Source of the DNA: Lewinellaceae bacterium
GTDB lineage: Bacteria; Bacteroidota; Bacteroidia; Chitinophagales; Saprospiraceae
Length of the DNA: 64,000 nucleotides
Assembly (NCBI GenBank): GCA_016711435.1
Contig: JADJSY010000023.1
Location: 82,042 to 146,041 of the forward strand
Direction of reading: 5' to 3'
Shown here: piece after piece, positions 9,784 to 18,213 of the stretch
Layout of the letters: every line of letters begins with the position of its first letter
Numbering within the stretch: the first letter of the stretch is position 1
Made by a program: the position numbers and the translations under genes
Notes under the pieces: generated by a model
Told to the model about the DNA's origin: nothing
Database searches by the model: none
Seen by the model: only the letters and a program-made list of their open reading frames with translations

Positions 9784-10947
9784 GTGAAATTTTTACGTCG
9801 AATCATTGGTACTGTTAAACCCCATTTTTCCAAAGGCGGAAAATTTGAAAAACTACATCCCGCCTTCGACGCACTGGAAACTTTTTTGTTTGTACCTGCT
9901 ACAACCACCAAAGAGGGCGTACACGTACGCGATGCCATCGACCTGAAGCGCACCATGGTGACGGTCATTATCGCATTGATTCCGACTGTGCTTTTTGGCA
10001 TGTGGAACACCGGCTACCAGCACCACCTGGCTTATGGTATGGAGGTTTCCATCATGGAAAATTTCATGTTCGGTTTCTGGAAAGTGCTGCCCATTATTAT
10101 TGTATCGTATGCGGTAGGGCTTGGTGTGGAGTTCATTTTTGCCATCACCAAAGGCCACCAGATCAGCGAAGGATACTTAGTCACCGGATTACTGATACCG
10201 CTTACTTTGCCCGTCACCATTCCATTGTGGATGGTAGGGCTGTCCGCGATTTTTTGCACTTTGATTGGCAAGGAAATTTTCGGCGGCACAGGTATGAATT
10301 TTATGAATCCTGCGCTGTTGGCCCGGATTTTCCTGTTTTTTGCCTTCCCGGCCTATATGTCGGGCGATATCTGGACCGACCTTTCACCCGAAGCGGGTCA
10401 GGCTATTGTAGATGCGTATTCCGGCGCCACCAACCTCGTGACCTTCGATGCCGACCAAACCAAACTGCCATCTGCCGCCAATATGTTTTGGGGATTTGAA
10501 CAGGGTAGTATCGGGGAGACAAGCGTCGCTGCCTGTCTGATCGGCGCCTTTATCCTCATTGCCACAGGTATTGGTAGTTGGCAGATTATTGTTTCGTGTT
10601 TTGCCGGCGCCTGGCTTATGGGCGTCTTGCTAAATGTCCTGGCGCCTGCCGACATGCCCACCCATGCCATGCACACCCCGGCCTATTACCATTGGCTCAT
10701 GGGCGGCTTCGCATTCGGGGCTGTCTATATGGCCACCGATCCGGTCAGCGCCGCACAAACGGAAACAGGAAAATGGATATACGGGCTGCTGATCGGCGCT
10801 TTTACAGTCATACTACGAGTGTTCAATCCCGCCTACCCCGAAGGCGTCATGCTGAGTATCCTGCTGATGAATGTATTTGCCTCCCTGATTGACCATATTG
10901 TAGTGGAACGACATATTAAACGACGACTGCGGCGAGCGAAAACGTGA
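9784..10947 (+). CDS. nqrB: Na+-translocating NADH:quinone reductase subunit B
   Basis: NqrB is a polytopic inner-membrane subunit that carries covalent FMN and riboflavin and contributes to the sodium path. The sequence shows the flavinylation motif SGAT at about residues 213-216, with T216 as the predicted FMN attachment site for ApbE, and many membrane helices. It starts with GTG (MKFLRRIIGTVKPHF). The length of 387 residues is close to the family norm of about 400-415. The apbE gene that supplies the modification ends the same cluster. Confidence 0.95.
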   Translation: MKFLRRIIGTVKPHFSKGGKFEKLHPAFDALETFLFVPATTTKEGVHVRDAIDLKRTMVTVIIALIPTVLFGMWNTGYQHHLAYGMEVSIMENFMFGFWKVLPIIIVSYAVGLGVEFIFAITKGHQISEGYLVTGLLIPLTLPVTIPLWMVGLSAIFCTLIGKEIFGGTGMNFMNPALLARIFLFFAFPAYMSGDIWTDLSPEAGQAIVDAYSGATNLVTFDADQTKLPSAANMFWGFEQGSIGETSVAACLIGAFILIATGIGSWQIIVSCFAGAWLMGVLLNVLAPADMPTHAMHTPAYYHWLMGGFAFGAVYMATDPVSAAQTETGKWIYGLLIGAFTVILRVFNPAYPEGVMLSILLMNVFASLIDHIVVERHIKRRLRRAKT

Positions 10948-11076
10948 GTGTGTGGTGTTTAGTGTTTCGGGAGCTTCGACATGCAGTTTGAGAAAATTCG
11001 CCAAAATATCAACTATGCCAAAGGCGACCCACTAAACACACAACACATCGAAGCCCCCAACACTAACACCACTCAC
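10944..11076. repeat. Inverted-repeat island between nqrB and nqrC
   Basis: The left arm begins on the nqrB stop codon and is made of GTGTGGTGTTTAGTGTTTCGG words. The right arm complements it at about 11047-11076 (CGAAGCCCCCAACACTAACAC). The loop contains GCCAAAGGC, also present in the loop at 23700. It lies inside the operon, so it cannot be a complete terminator if nqr is one transcript. Confidence 0.7.
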
Positions 11077-11095
11077 CAATCACCATTCACGATCC

Positions 11096-11800
11096 GTGCA
11101 TAGCAACCGATACACTTTCATCTACGCCATCATACTGTCCGTCATCACGGCAGTACTGCTTGCATTCGCTGCGGAAGGACTCAAACCGGCGCAGGCAGCA
11201 AATATCGCTTTGGACAAAAAAACAAGTATCCTTCGCTCGGTGCGGTATGACGGTACCGAACGCGCTGCGATTGAAAAACTGTATGGCGCAAGCGTTCGGG
11301 AACTCGTCGTAAATGCGCAGGGAGAAGAACTCAGCGGCATCGACGCTTTTGCTGTTGTAGTAAAAGATGAACTCGACAAACCTGTGGAAGAACGCCAACT
11401 TCCCCTGTATATTTATACCGGAGAGGACGGTAAAAAACGCTACGTCATTCCGATGCAGGGCGTGGGTTTATGGGGCCCGATCTGGGGCTATATCAGTCTG
11501 GAAGAGGACTTCAACACCGTATACGGGGCGTTTTTCGACCACAAATCGGAGACACCGGGACTGGGCGCTGAAATTGCGGAAAGACCGTTTCAAATGCAAT
11601 TTCAAGGCAAAAAAATCATGGATGCCGAGCATAACTTTGTTTCCGTACATGTCGTGAAAAAAACCGCCAAAATAGACGTCGGACCCGAACACCGCGTGGA
11701 TGGTATTTCAGGCGGTACCATTACCTCGACCGGTACGGACAAAATGCTGCGGAGATGTGTGGAACCGTATTTGGGTTACTTTGGAAAAGTGAAATCATAA
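11096..11800 (+). CDS. nqrC: Na+-translocating NADH:quinone reductase subunit C
   Basis: NqrC has one N-terminal membrane anchor (FIYAIILSVITAVLLAFAA) and a periplasmic FMN-binding domain that passes electrons within the complex. The flavinylation motif reads DGISGGTITS, with T208 as predicted FMN-threonine. Most family members have SGAT, so the second glycine is a conservative variation. The GTG at 11096 gives the usual short cytoplasmic start (MHSNRYTF), and no better ATG exists upstream. At 234 residues it is slightly shorter than proteobacterial NqrC. Confidence 0.93.
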   Translation: MHSNRYTFIYAIILSVITAVLLAFAAEGLKPAQAANIALDKKTSILRSVRYDGTERAAIEKLYGASVRELVVNAQGEELSGIDAFAVVVKDELDKPVEERQLPLYIYTGEDGKKRYVIPMQGVGLWGPIWGYISLEEDFNTVYGAFFDHKSETPGLGAEIAERPFQMQFQGKKIMDAEHNFVSVHVVKKTAKIDVGPEHRVDGISGGTITSTGTDKMLRRCVEPYLGYFGKVKS

Positions 11801-11802
11801 AC

Positions 11803-11880
11803 AGTTATCCGTTATTAGTTATCGGTTATCAGTACTGATAATCAAGTATTTACAAAAAATTTAATCAAAACTAATTTTGC
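11803..11880 (+). repeat. Dispersed 80-bp element (TTATC family), between nqrC and nqrD
   Basis: The copy starts three bases after the nqrC stop codon with AGTTATCCGTTATTAGTTATC words, continues with GATAATCAAGTATTTAC and ends in an AT-rich tail. It matches copies at 22311, 36182, 63202 and, reversed, 7471. The TTGATAATCAA core of the consensus is itself an inverted repeat. Confidence 0.75.
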
Positions 11881-11909
11881 ATACACACTTCATGTAAAAC
11901 AGATTTATT

Positions 11910-12581
11910 ATGAGCGTAGAAACGACCACTTCGCCTGAAGTCAAAAAAGAACCGCTGTTCTCCAAAAAGAACCGCAAGGTACTGACAGATCCGCTGGACG
12001 ACATCAATCCTGTGACCGTGCAAATCCTGGGTGTTTGTTCTGCCCTGGCCGTGACAACCCAGATAAAACCGGCGATTATCATGGCACTCGGCGTGACCGT
12101 GGTAACCGCTTTTTCGAATCTGATTATTGCGCTCATTCGCGATTCCATACCCGGACGCATCCGGATGATTGTGCAATTGGTGATTGTGGCGCTGCTGGTG
12201 ACCATTGTCGACCAGTTGCTCAAAGCCTATATGTTCGACGTGAGTAAAAAACTCTCGGTTTTCGTGGGGTTGATTATCACGAATTGTATCGTCATGGGTC
12301 GTCTGGAGGCTTATGCCATGTCGCAAAAACCCTGGCCTTCCTTCCTCGACGGCATCGGCAACGGACTGGGCTACGGGATGATATTAGTCGTCGTTGCCAT
12401 TATTCGCGAATTGTTCGGCTCCGGTTCGCTGCTGGGATACAAAGTAGTACCACAATGGCTGTACGATGCAGGTTATTCCAACAACGGACTGATGATGTTG
12501 CCCCCGGCAGCACTGTTTATTATCGGCATTTTTATCTGGCTTCAGCGAAGCCGGAACCGGAAACTGGTTAACGCCTCCTAA
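11910..12581 (+). CDS. nqrD: Na+-translocating NADH:quinone reductase subunit D
   Basis: NqrD is a six-helix inner-membrane subunit homologous to RnfE/RsxE. Together with NqrE it holds the membrane iron centre and part of the sodium path. Motifs typical of the family are visible (LGVCSALAVT near the N-terminus, TNCIVMGRLEA, DGIGNGLGYG). The 223 residues compare with about 210 usual; the surplus is a charged N-terminal extension of about 20 residues (EVKKEPLFSKKNRKVLTDPL). The gap to nqrE is 30 bases. Confidence 0.95.
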   Translation: MSVETTTSPEVKKEPLFSKKNRKVLTDPLDDINPVTVQILGVCSALAVTTQIKPAIIMALGVTVVTAFSNLIIALIRDSIPGRIRMIVQLVIVALLVTIVDQLLKAYMFDVSKKLSVFVGLIITNCIVMGRLEAYAMSQKPWPSFLDGIGNGLGYGMILVVVAIIRELFGSGSLLGYKVVPQWLYDAGYSNNGLMMLPPAALFIIGIFIWLQRSRNRKLVNAS

Positions 12582-12611
12582 TCTGGTATCGATTAAAGAA
12601 CACAATCAAGT

Positions 12612-13262
12612 ATGGAACATCTTCTCAGTTTACTCATCAAGTCCATCTTTGTTGAAAACGTGATTTTCGCGTTTTTCCTCGGCATGTGCTCATATCTGGC
12701 TGTTTCCAAAAAAGTGAAAACGGCATTCGGCCTCGGCGTCGCGGTTATATTTGTAATGGTTCTTACGACGCCGCTCAATTACCTCATTTTAGCATATATG
12801 CTCCAGGAAGGCGCGCTGGCCTGGATACACCCCTCGCTGGCAACGGTAGACCTTACCTTTTTAGGGTTTATCCTTTTTATTTCCACGATTGCCGGAGCGG
12901 TGCAACTGGTGGAAATGGTGGTCGAAAAATTTGCCCCCACCCTGTACAATGCATTGGGCATATTCCTGCCGCTGATTACGGTCAATTGCTCCATCCTGGG
13001 CGCCTCGTTGTTTATGCAGGAAAGGGAATACAATTTTGCCGAAACAGCGGTGTTCTCGGTCGGGGCAGGAACCGGTTTTTTTCTTGCGATCGTTTTACTC
13101 GCTGCAATCCGGGAGCGTTTGCAGTATTCCAAAATACCGGAACCCCTGCAAGGCCTGGGTATTGCCATGATAATTACCGGACTCATGGGTATGGCGTTTC
13201 TGAGTTTTTTCGGGTATACAGTTGTGAAGATAATGATGAATGATAATGTGAAGGTTGAATGA
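12612..13262 (+). CDS. nqrE: Na+-translocating NADH:quinone reductase subunit E
   Basis: NqrE is the inverted partner of NqrD in the membrane core. It has six hydrophobic segments and the family signatures FVENVIFAFFLGMCSYLAVS and TVNCSILGASLFM; the conserved cysteines of these stretches ligate the NqrD/E iron centre. At 216 residues, slightly over the usual 200. Its 3' end runs into an inverted-repeat island before nqrF. Confidence 0.95.
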   Translation: MEHLLSLLIKSIFVENVIFAFFLGMCSYLAVSKKVKTAFGLGVAVIFVMVLTTPLNYLILAYMLQEGALAWIHPSLATVDLTFLGFILFISTIAGAVQLVEMVVEKFAPTLYNALGIFLPLITVNCSILGASLFMQEREYNFAETAVFSVGAGTGFFLAIVLLAAIRERLQYSKIPEPLQGLGIAMIITGLMGMAFLSFFGYTVVKIMMNDNVKVE

Positions 13263-13330
13263 TGGTTTGGGTGGTAACCTAGCCTTGAGTTACCACCTCA
13301 ACCATCAAACCTTCAAACCTTCAACCTTTA
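13253..13330. repeat. Inverted-repeat island between nqrE and nqrF
   Basis: GGTTGAATGATGGTTTGGGTGG at 13253 overlaps the nqrE stop codon. It is complemented by CCACCTCAACCATCAAACC and ending TTCAACC near 13295-13327. It is intra-operonic, like the islands after nqrB and nqrC. Confidence 0.65.
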
Positions 13331-13374
13331 AAACCAAATTTTTAGTACCTCATTGCTTTCTAATTCAATCAACC

Positions 13375-14625
13375 ATGCTACCAATCATCACCAGTAGTAT
13401 CGTCGTTTTTATCCTGGTTGTACTGTTGTTTGTATTTCTGATACTGACGGCCAAAGACCGCCTGTTGCCACAAACGGATGTGTCGATTATCATCAATGGC
13501 GCGCAGGATGCGCCGGTGGTGGTCAAACCCGGCAGTACGCTGCTGACAACGCTGGCCTCCAGAAACATATTTCTGGCTTCAGCCTGCGGCGGCGGCGGCA
13601 CCTGTGCTATGTGCAAATGCCAGGTGTACAGCGGCGGCGGCGAGGTATTGGCTACCGAAACCAACCACCTCAACAGGCGGCAGGTGCAGGAAAAAATGCG
13701 GCTGGCTTGTCAGGTGAAAGTAAAAGAGGACATGGAAATCCGTGTGCCTGACGAAGTATTCGGGGTGAAAAAATGGGAATGCGAGGTGGTTTCCAATGAA
13801 AATGTATCCACCTACATCAAAGAATTCGTAGTTGCGCTGCCGCCGGGCGAACACCTGACATTCCGTTCGGGCGATTATATCCAGGTAGATGTTCCTGAAA
13901 TATCCATCGACTTTAAAAAGGATCTGTACAATATTCCCGATAAATTCAAAGACGAGTACGACCGCTTCAATGTCTGGAGCCTGAAATCCAGGGTGGATGA
14001 ACCTTTGTTCCGCGCCTATTCGATGGCCAACCACCCGGCTGAGGGCAACAAAATGATGCTCAACATCCGCATCGCCACGCCGCCCTGGGATCGCGACAAA
14101 AAAGCGTTTAAAGATGTGCCGGCCGGTTATTGCTCCTCTTATGTTTTTTCCCGAAAACCCGGCGACAAAGTGACCATCAGCGGCCCTTACGGCGAGTTTC
14201 ACATCAAAAACACGGATAAAGAAATGGTCTATATCGGCGGCGGCGCCGGTATGGCCCCTTTACGATCGCATATTTTTCACCTGTTTCACACGCTGAAAAC
14301 AGATCGAAAGGTCTCGTTCTGGTACGGTGCGCGCAGCAAAAAGGAAATTTTTTATGAAGAAGATTTCCGTTCCATCGAACGGGCATTTCCGAATTTCAAA
14401 TTTGTAATAGCGCTTTCCGAACCGCTGCCTGAAGACAACTGGACCGGTGAAACGGGATTCATCCACAACGTCGTGTTGAAAAATTACTTAGATAAACACG
14501 CCGAACCGGAAGAAGTGGAGTACTACCTCTGTGGCCCTCCGATGATGAATGCCGCCGTTTTAAAAATGCTCGACGACCTGGGCGTGCCCAAAACGAATAT
14601 CGCATTTGATGACTTTGGCAATTAA
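13375..14625 (+). CDS. nqrF: Na+-translocating NADH:quinone reductase subunit F
   Basis: NqrF is the NADH dehydrogenase module: a membrane helix, a [2Fe-2S] ferredoxin domain and an FAD/NADH reductase domain. Cluster cysteines are C71, C77, C80 and C112 (ACGGGGTCAMCKC, LACQV). The FAD motif RAYSMAN and the NADH-binding GGGAGMAPLRSH follow, with the family C-terminus FDDFGN. The ATG at 13375 gives MLPIITSSIVVFILVV directly as the anchor. An upstream in-frame start inside nqrE would add 40 residues of repeat-derived sequence and is rejected. At 416 residues it is of normal length. Its stop overlaps the apbE start. Confidence 0.96.
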   Translation: MLPIITSSIVVFILVVLLFVFLILTAKDRLLPQTDVSIIINGAQDAPVVVKPGSTLLTTLASRNIFLASACGGGGTCAMCKCQVYSGGGEVLATETNHLNRRQVQEKMRLACQVKVKEDMEIRVPDEVFGVKKWECEVVSNENVSTYIKEFVVALPPGEHLTFRSGDYIQVDVPEISIDFKKDLYNIPDKFKDEYDRFNVWSLKSRVDEPLFRAYSMANHPAEGNKMMLNIRIATPPWDRDKKAFKDVPAGYCSSYVFSRKPGDKVTISGPYGEFHIKNTDKEMVYIGGGAGMAPLRSHIFHLFHTLKTDRKVSFWYGARSKKEIFYEEDFRSIERAFPNFKFVIALSEPLPEDNWTGETGFIHNVVLKNYLDKHAEPEEVEYYLCGPPMMNAAVLKMLDDLGVPKTNIAFDDFGN

Positions 14626-15625
14626 ATACCACACCAAGGTTGCAGGATTTTTGCTAAAAACCCTGCTGCTGCTCTCCTTCTCCGCATGCCGGCAGGAAGC
14701 GCCGAGATATACGCAACTGGAAGGAAAAGCACAGGGCACAACGTTTCATATTAATTACAGGAACGCCCGGGAGCAAAACTTCTCCGGTCAGGTGGACAGT
14801 CTTTTCAGGCGGATCGACAAAAGTATGTCGCTGTGGGACAGCACTTCCATCATCAGCCGGGTCAATCGAAACGAGCCGGGCGTTGTAGCAGATGAACATT
14901 TGATAAAGGTGTACAACCGCTCCCGCGAAATATCGGAACGCAGCGGCGGCGCATTTGACATCACGGTAGGGCCATTAGTGAAAGCCTGGGGATTCAGTTA
15001 CAAAAAAGGGTTGCCTCCGCCCGATTCGACCAAGGTGGACACCTTGTTACAACTAATTGGTTTTCAAAAGATTCGTCTTGAAAACGGCGTTTTTGTGAAA
15101 AACCATCCGGCCATGGAAATAGACGTCAATGCCATCGCGCAGGGTTATACGGTCGATTTGATCGCCCGGTTTTTGGAACAACAGGGCATCCATGATTACT
15201 TAGTTGAAATAGGCGGCGAAGTGCGCAGCGCCGGCAAAAACGAACGCGGTGAATTTTGGAAAATCGGAATCGACAAACCCCTCGATAACCCGGAACAGGA
15301 ACGACTTTTACAGACGACGTTGTCATTGAAAAACCGCTCGCTCGCCACCTCCGGCAGCTACCGGAAATTTGTGGTTCGGGACGGCAAAAAGTATAGCCAT
15401 GCGATCGATCCGGCAACCGGATACCCCATTACGCACAACCTGCTCAGCGTGTCGGTACTGGCCGACGACTGCGCTTCCGCAGATGCCTATGCCACCGCTT
15501 TTTTAGTGATGGGGATGGATAAGGCCATGCAACTGGCCCAAAAACAGGAACTCGAAATTTACTGTGTGTATGCCGATGAAAAAGGCGCCCTGCAGGTGCA
15601 GGCTACGCCGGGATTTTTGAAATGA
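14609..15625 (+). CDS. apbE: FAD:protein FMN transferase (flavinylates NqrB/NqrC), lipoprotein
   Basis: ApbE attaches FMN from FAD to threonines of NqrB and NqrC on the outer face of the membrane. The protein has an N-terminal lipobox (LLLLSFSAC) and ApbE motifs: SMSLWDSTSIISRVN, GGAFDITVGPLVKAWGF, MEIDVNAIAQGYTVD, and the metal/FAD site SHAIDPATGYP followed by CASADAYATAFLVMG. The ATG at 14609 overlaps the end of nqrF by 17 bases, suggesting translational coupling. A TTG three bases upstream is less likely. It closes the nqr operon. Confidence 0.95.
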   Translation: MTLAIKYHTKVAGFLLKTLLLLSFSACRQEAPRYTQLEGKAQGTTFHINYRNAREQNFSGQVDSLFRRIDKSMSLWDSTSIISRVNRNEPGVVADEHLIKVYNRSREISERSGGAFDITVGPLVKAWGFSYKKGLPPPDSTKVDTLLQLIGFQKIRLENGVFVKNHPAMEIDVNAIAQGYTVDLIARFLEQQGIHDYLVEIGGEVRSAGKNERGEFWKIGIDKPLDNPEQERLLQTTLSLKNRSLATSGSYRKFVVRDGKKYSHAIDPATGYPITHNLLSVSVLADDCASADAYATAFLVMGMDKAMQLAQKQELEIYCVYADEKGALQVQATPGFLK

Positions 15626-15757
15626 AGGTTGATGATGATGAGGTTGATAAAGGTTTATAAAAGTTGATAATACATTCGCTCGAAAATAGAGCGATTTTAA
15701 CTTTTTTCGAGCGAATGTATTATCAACCTCATCAACCTTATAAACCCTTATAAACCC
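15626..15757. terminator. Long bidirectional hairpin between apbE and nqrM
   Basis: Two convergent genes meet here. The arms are GAGGTTGATAAAGGTTTATAAA words at 15640-15690 and their complement at 15700-15757. The centre (ATACATTCGCTCGAAAA and complement TTTTTTCGAGCGAATGTAT) is a strong stem with an internal T-run. A bidirectional terminator is likely. The right arm supplies the last codons of nqrM. Confidence 0.65.
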
Positions 15758-15954
15758 CCATCCTCTTCTTTCCCACAGGCCTCACCCGGCTTACGACCAC
15801 AAACGCCACAAGCGACGCCTTCTTTTTGCATAAATGGACTATTACCGGCACATGTACCCCTGAATTGCCCGTTTTTAACGAAGAGCAAACGTACACTGAA
15901 GAGCGCAAAAGCGATCAGCACCAGGACAATGGTAACAAGGATCAGAGGGAGCAT
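15748..15954 (-). CDS. nqrM: NQR maturation factor NqrM, 68 aa
   Basis: NqrM is a small membrane protein needed to install the iron centre of NqrD/NqrE. The sequence shows one membrane helix (LILVTIVLVLIAFALFSV) and then FVKNGQFRGTCAGNS with four cysteines, C35, C49, C52 and C60 (ACGVCG, EACG), matching the family. The start is placed at the ATG at 15954. A longer in-frame reading to 16059 adds residues encoded by repeat DNA and is rejected. Unusually it lies on the strand opposite nqrA-F and converges with apbE, so it needs its own promoter. Confidence 0.9.
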   Translation of the reverse strand: MLPLILVTIVLVLIAFALFSVRLLFVKNGQFRGTCAGNSPFMQKEGVACGVCGRKPGEACGKEEDGGL

Positions 15955-15994
15955 ATCTGAGTATTTTACGACAAAGTTAAGGAGAATAGCCCGA

Positions 15995-16105
15995 TTTGGG
16001 TTTATAAGTTTATGGTTTATGAGTTTATAGGTTGCCACTCTATAAACCAATGAACTCATAAACCATAAACCTATAAACTCATCACCTCCTAAACCATAAA
16101 CTCAA
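15995..16105. repeat. Inverted-repeat island between nqrM and the CBS gene
   Basis: Degenerate words GTTTATGGTTTATGAGTTTATAGG at about 16000-16035 are complemented by CCAATGAACTCATAAACCATAAACCTATAAACTC at about 16046-16085. It lies between divergent genes, so it is not a terminator by position. Confidence 0.7.
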
Positions 16106-16132
16106 TCCATTTTTTCACTAAAACACATCGCC

Positions 16133-16564
16133 ATGATTTCTGTACAAAAATTGCTGGAAGGAAAAAAGATCAATAAAATCTTTACACTCACCCCGGAACA
16201 CATGGTTATTGACGCCCTCGACCTCATGGCGCAGAATAATATCGGCGCCGTGATGGTGATGGAAGGCGAGCGGCTGGCAGGCATTTTTTCCGAACGCGAC
16301 TATGCGCGGAAAGGTATCATTAAAGGTCGCAAAGCCAAAAGCACCCCGCTGACGGAAGTAATGACCCACAATGTATTCACCGTCAACCCGGATATGAATA
16401 TTGATGATTGTATGAAGCTTTTCAGCGACAAACACATCCGGCACCTGCCGGTCATAGCCGGTTCGGAAGTAGTGGGAATGTTGAGCATTGGCGACATCGT
16501 GAATGCCATCATGCAGGAACAAAAACAACACATTCAATTCCTGGAACAATACATCAGCGGCTGA
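16133..16564 (+). CDS. CBS-pair domain protein, 143 aa
   Basis: The whole protein is two CBS motifs in tandem (IDALDLMAQNNIGAVMVMEGERLAGIFSERDYARKGI, then NIDDCMKLFSDKHIRHLPVI...VGMLSIGDIV), a fold that usually senses adenosine nucleotides. There is no effector domain, so it probably acts in trans on an enzyme or transporter. The ATG at 16133 is clear. It sits between nqrM and nhaD on the nhaD strand. A link to sodium transport is only positional. Confidence 0.9.
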   Translation: MISVQKLLEGKKINKIFTLTPEHMVIDALDLMAQNNIGAVMVMEGERLAGIFSERDYARKGIIKGRKAKSTPLTEVMTHNVFTVNPDMNIDDCMKLFSDKHIRHLPVIAGSEVVGMLSIGDIVNAIMQEQKQHIQFLEQYISG

Positions 16565-16709
16565 TGCGGCTGTGGCCGACATCGATTTTTATTGCCTTTT
16601 GATGAAGTCGGTGCGCAAAATTATTTGAAACCGTACTTCTGTAACGCATTGACTAACATTGCCTTTTGCCCTTTGCAATTTTGCCCTATTCACTTATTAC
16701 CCTGCACTT

Positions 16710-18035
16710 ATGGACCTCTTGATTATTGTAGTTTTTATCATTGGATACACCCTGATTGCACTGGAACATCCACTGAAAATTGACAAAGCCGCTTCCGCCC
16801 TGCTGACAGGCGTTTTTTGCTGGCTGGTCTTATTATTCGGTATTGAAAACATGCCCGCCTTCGGCGAAATTGCACAAACGCACCCCGATACGCGTTCTTA
16901 CATTCAGGAATCCCTGTTTGAACACCTTGGGAAAATCGCTGAAATCCTGTTTTTTCTGCTTGGCGCCATGACCATTGTGGAACTGGTGGATGTACACGAC
17001 GGTTTCCGGGTGATTACCGACCGGATTACCACTGCTAACCGAGTCAAATTGTTGTGGATCATTTCCTGGGTGACTTTTTTCCTGTCTGCCGGCTTAGATA
17101 ACATGACCACTGCTATCATTATGTGCGCGCTGTTGCGCCGGATCATCAAAAAGCAAGACAACATGTGGCTGTTCGGCGGTTTTGTGATCATTGCCGCGAA
17201 TGCAGGCGGCGCCTGGTCGCCCATCGGCGACGTCACCACTATCATGTTGTGGATAGGCGGACAGGTGACCACCTTTAAAATTATGCAAGCCACTTTTCTG
17301 GCTTCGGCGGTCAGTTTGATTGTGCCCTTGTTGGCAGGTACCTATTTCCTGGGTCGCGATAAAACAGCATTGGAGCAATTCTCGGAATCGGAAATGAAAT
17401 CCGAGCGGATTACGACGCCTTTTGAACAAAAACTGTTGTTTTTCTTGGGCGGCGCCGCGCTCTTGTCGGTACCGTTTTTTAAAGCCATTACCCACATGCC
17501 GCCGTACATGGGTATTTTATTGTCGGTAGGGGTGCTGTGGTATATCACCGAATTCCTGCACCGGGGCAAGGAACCTGAAACACGCAAGGAGTTTTCAGTA
17601 GCATCCATGCTGCACCGCGTCGACACACCGAGCATCCTGTTTTTCCTCGGTATCCTGCTTGCAGTCGGTTCTTTGGACACCTCCGGACACCTCCATAAAA
17701 TGGCGGAAGTACTCAACAGCACTTTCGGAAGCATTTATGTCATCAATACCATGATCGGGCTACTTTCTGCTATCGTAGACAATGTGCCCCTGGTAGCTGC
17801 CTGTATGGGCATGTACGACCTGACAACTTATCCGCCGGACCACGATTTCTGGGAGCTGCTGGCCTATTGCGCAGGCACAGGCGGCAGTATTCTCATCATC
17901 GGCTCTGCTGCCGGCGTGGCCTCGATGGGTATTCTGAAAATCGACTTCCTGTGGTATTTGAAACGCATTTCGGGCTATGCGCTGATTGGTTATCTGGCGG
18001 GTATCGGGGCGTATTATTTGCAACACCATTTTTAG
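16710..18035 (+). CDS. nhaD: NhaD-type Na+/H+ antiporter
   Basis: A polytopic inner-membrane protein of the ion-transporter superfamily that exchanges cytoplasmic sodium for protons. Family features visible are AMTIVELVDVHDGF, FFLSAGLDNMTTAIIM, ANAGGAWSPIGDVTTIMLW and SAIVDNVPLVAACMGM, whose polar residues lie in the transport core. The start at 16710 (MDLLIIVVF) places the first helix at the N-terminus; an upstream in-frame start adds 17 unlikely residues. The 441 residues are typical. Next to the sodium-pumping NQR it allows the cell to convert between sodium and proton gradients (inference). Confidence 0.92.
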   Translation: MDLLIIVVFIIGYTLIALEHPLKIDKAASALLTGVFCWLVLLFGIENMPAFGEIAQTHPDTRSYIQESLFEHLGKIAEILFFLLGAMTIVELVDVHDGFRVITDRITTANRVKLLWIISWVTFFLSAGLDNMTTAIIMCALLRRIIKKQDNMWLFGGFVIIAANAGGAWSPIGDVTTIMLWIGGQVTTFKIMQATFLASAVSLIVPLLAGTYFLGRDKTALEQFSESEMKSERITTPFEQKLLFFLGGAALLSVPFFKAITHMPPYMGILLSVGVLWYITEFLHRGKEPETRKEFSVASMLHRVDTPSILFFLGILLAVGSLDTSGHLHKMAEVLNSTFGSIYVINTMIGLLSAIVDNVPLVAACMGMYDLTTYPPDHDFWELLAYCAGTGGSILIIGSAAGVASMGILKIDFLWYLKRISGYALIGYLAGIGAYYLQHHF

Positions 18036-18213
18036 ATTTTTGAGGATGAGGGAATGAGGATGAGGAATGATAAATGATGAAATGATGACGGATTTTGCCG
18101 AGCGTGATCCGCTTTAGGTTCCTGTTTTCAAGTCAATTTGATCCGGCCATCCGCCAAATCCCCCCCGGCCGCGCGGAATCCTCAATCCGTGTTCCATCAC
18201 CCTAAAAATCTAT
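18036..18213. repeat. Low-complexity gap between nhaD and pulA with TGCCGAGCGTGAT motif
   Basis: After nhaD come GAGGATGAGGGAATGAGGATGAGG words, then TGCCGAGCGTGATCC near 18096 and a weakly complementary right side. The GCCGAGCGTGAT motif recurs in islands at 31924, 38649 and 38694. Convergent genes flank it, so it may act as a terminator region. Confidence 0.55.
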
